From positions 1 to 34,587 of the forward strand of contig CAZFNR010000019.1 of assembly GCA_964520525.1 (NCBI GenBank): 34,587 bases of DNA, in the 5' to 3' direction. Both the position numbers and the translations under genes were made by a program. The notes under the pieces are model-generated. The model ran no database searches and was not told where the DNA came from. It worked only from the letters and a program-made list of their open reading frames with translations. How positions within the stretch are numbered: position 1 is the first letter of the stretch; each line of letters starts with the position of its first letter. Positions 34,495 through 34,587 of the stretch are shown one piece after another. This stretch comes from JAJPXC01 sp964520525 (GTDB taxonomy: Bacteria > Bacteroidota > Bacteroidia > Bacteroidales > Muribaculaceae).

Positions 34495-34529
34495 CAAAAA
34501 AAAGCCGCTGCTTGAGGGCAACGGCTTTT
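34495..34529 (-). terminator. strong intrinsic terminator after the tRNA-Arg gene
   Basis: The arms 34500-34511 and 34518-34529 form a 12-bp stem with one G-U pair around a 6-nt loop. Read on the minus strand it is followed by a run of T (A at 34496-34503 on the plus strand, partly in the stem). It lies nine bases after the tRNA end. Confidence 0.8.
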
Positions 34530-34537
34530 GGCGTTAG

Positions 34538-34587
34538 TGACTCCTACAGGATTCAAACCTGTAACCTTCTGATCCGTAGTCAGATGC
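34538..34587 (-). tRNA. tRNA-Arg (anticodon ACG), 3' part only
   Basis: The minus strand contains the 3' two-thirds of a tRNA, cut by the window edge. The anticodon stem is TCTGA/TCAGA with loop CTACGGA, giving anticodon ACG, which is read as inosine after editing and decodes CGN arginine codons. The T arm is ACAGG-TTTGAAT-CCTGT, followed by acceptor strand AGGAGTC and discriminator A. No CCA is encoded. The D arm and 5' acceptor strand lie outside the window. Confidence 0.88.

Noticed and set aside
1..34587. CRISPR array, integrated element or rRNA operon
   Set aside because: No direct repeats with regular spacers, no integrase or transposase gene and no rRNA-like sequence were seen on reading through the window.

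Overview
The window comes from a member of the Bacteroidales, most likely a Muribaculaceae-type gut anaerobe. The evidence is the gene families (FeoA-FeoB fusion, ResB-CcsA fusion, DUF4293, DUF5063, OstA-like protein, SusD-free lipoproteins with S-D-rich tails) and promoters of the Bacteroidetes form TTG-N20-TAnnTTTG. Assignment below order level is inference.

Layout. 1-1982: a probable structured small RNA ending in an intrinsic terminator, then an AT-rich Sel1-repeat secreted protein with a DnaJ-like zinc cluster. 1983-6488: envelope biogenesis genes (SurA-like foldase, OstA-like protein) and an M18 aminopeptidase. 6488-11027: menaquinone genes menD-menB-menC-menE, tightly coupled, with menF absent. 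11036-14582: a Crp/Fnr-family regulator diverging from a large TPR protein that has a textbook sigma-54 promoter, then a DUF4293 membrane protein. 14586-17381: uvrA. 17577-18771: four small genes (two YtxH proteins, a holin-like membrane protein and a short basic protein), recalling the E. coli yqjD-yqjE-yqjK arrangement. 18773-21806: a small membrane protein and mutS2, diverging from a symmetric pair of promoters. 21820-24201: feoB. 24345-26931: yicC-gmk-nadD-DUF5063 on the minus strand, diverging from tsaB (27043-27732). 27892-28038: a 48-residue, very acidic small protein. 28073-34270: one minus-strand operon of porin, imelysin lipoprotein, di-haem oxidoreductase lipoprotein and ResB-CcsA. 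The window ends inside a tRNA-Arg(ACG) with a strong terminator.

The most interesting unit is the last operon. It pairs a c-type di-haem lipoprotein with its own putative haem-ligation machine, a metal/haem-binding imelysin and an outer-membrane channel. Both lipoproteins carry S-D-rich residues after the lipid cysteine, like the surface-export signal of Bacteroidetes. This suggests a surface-exposed or outer-envelope redox and metal-handling system. Other items worth a second look are the small RNA, the sigma-54 promoter, the palindrome at the regulator's predicted start site, the back-to-back promoters at 19307-19323 and the acidic small protein. Menaquinone and c-type cytochrome functions fit an anaerobically respiring gut bacterium; the remaining genes are mostly housekeeping.
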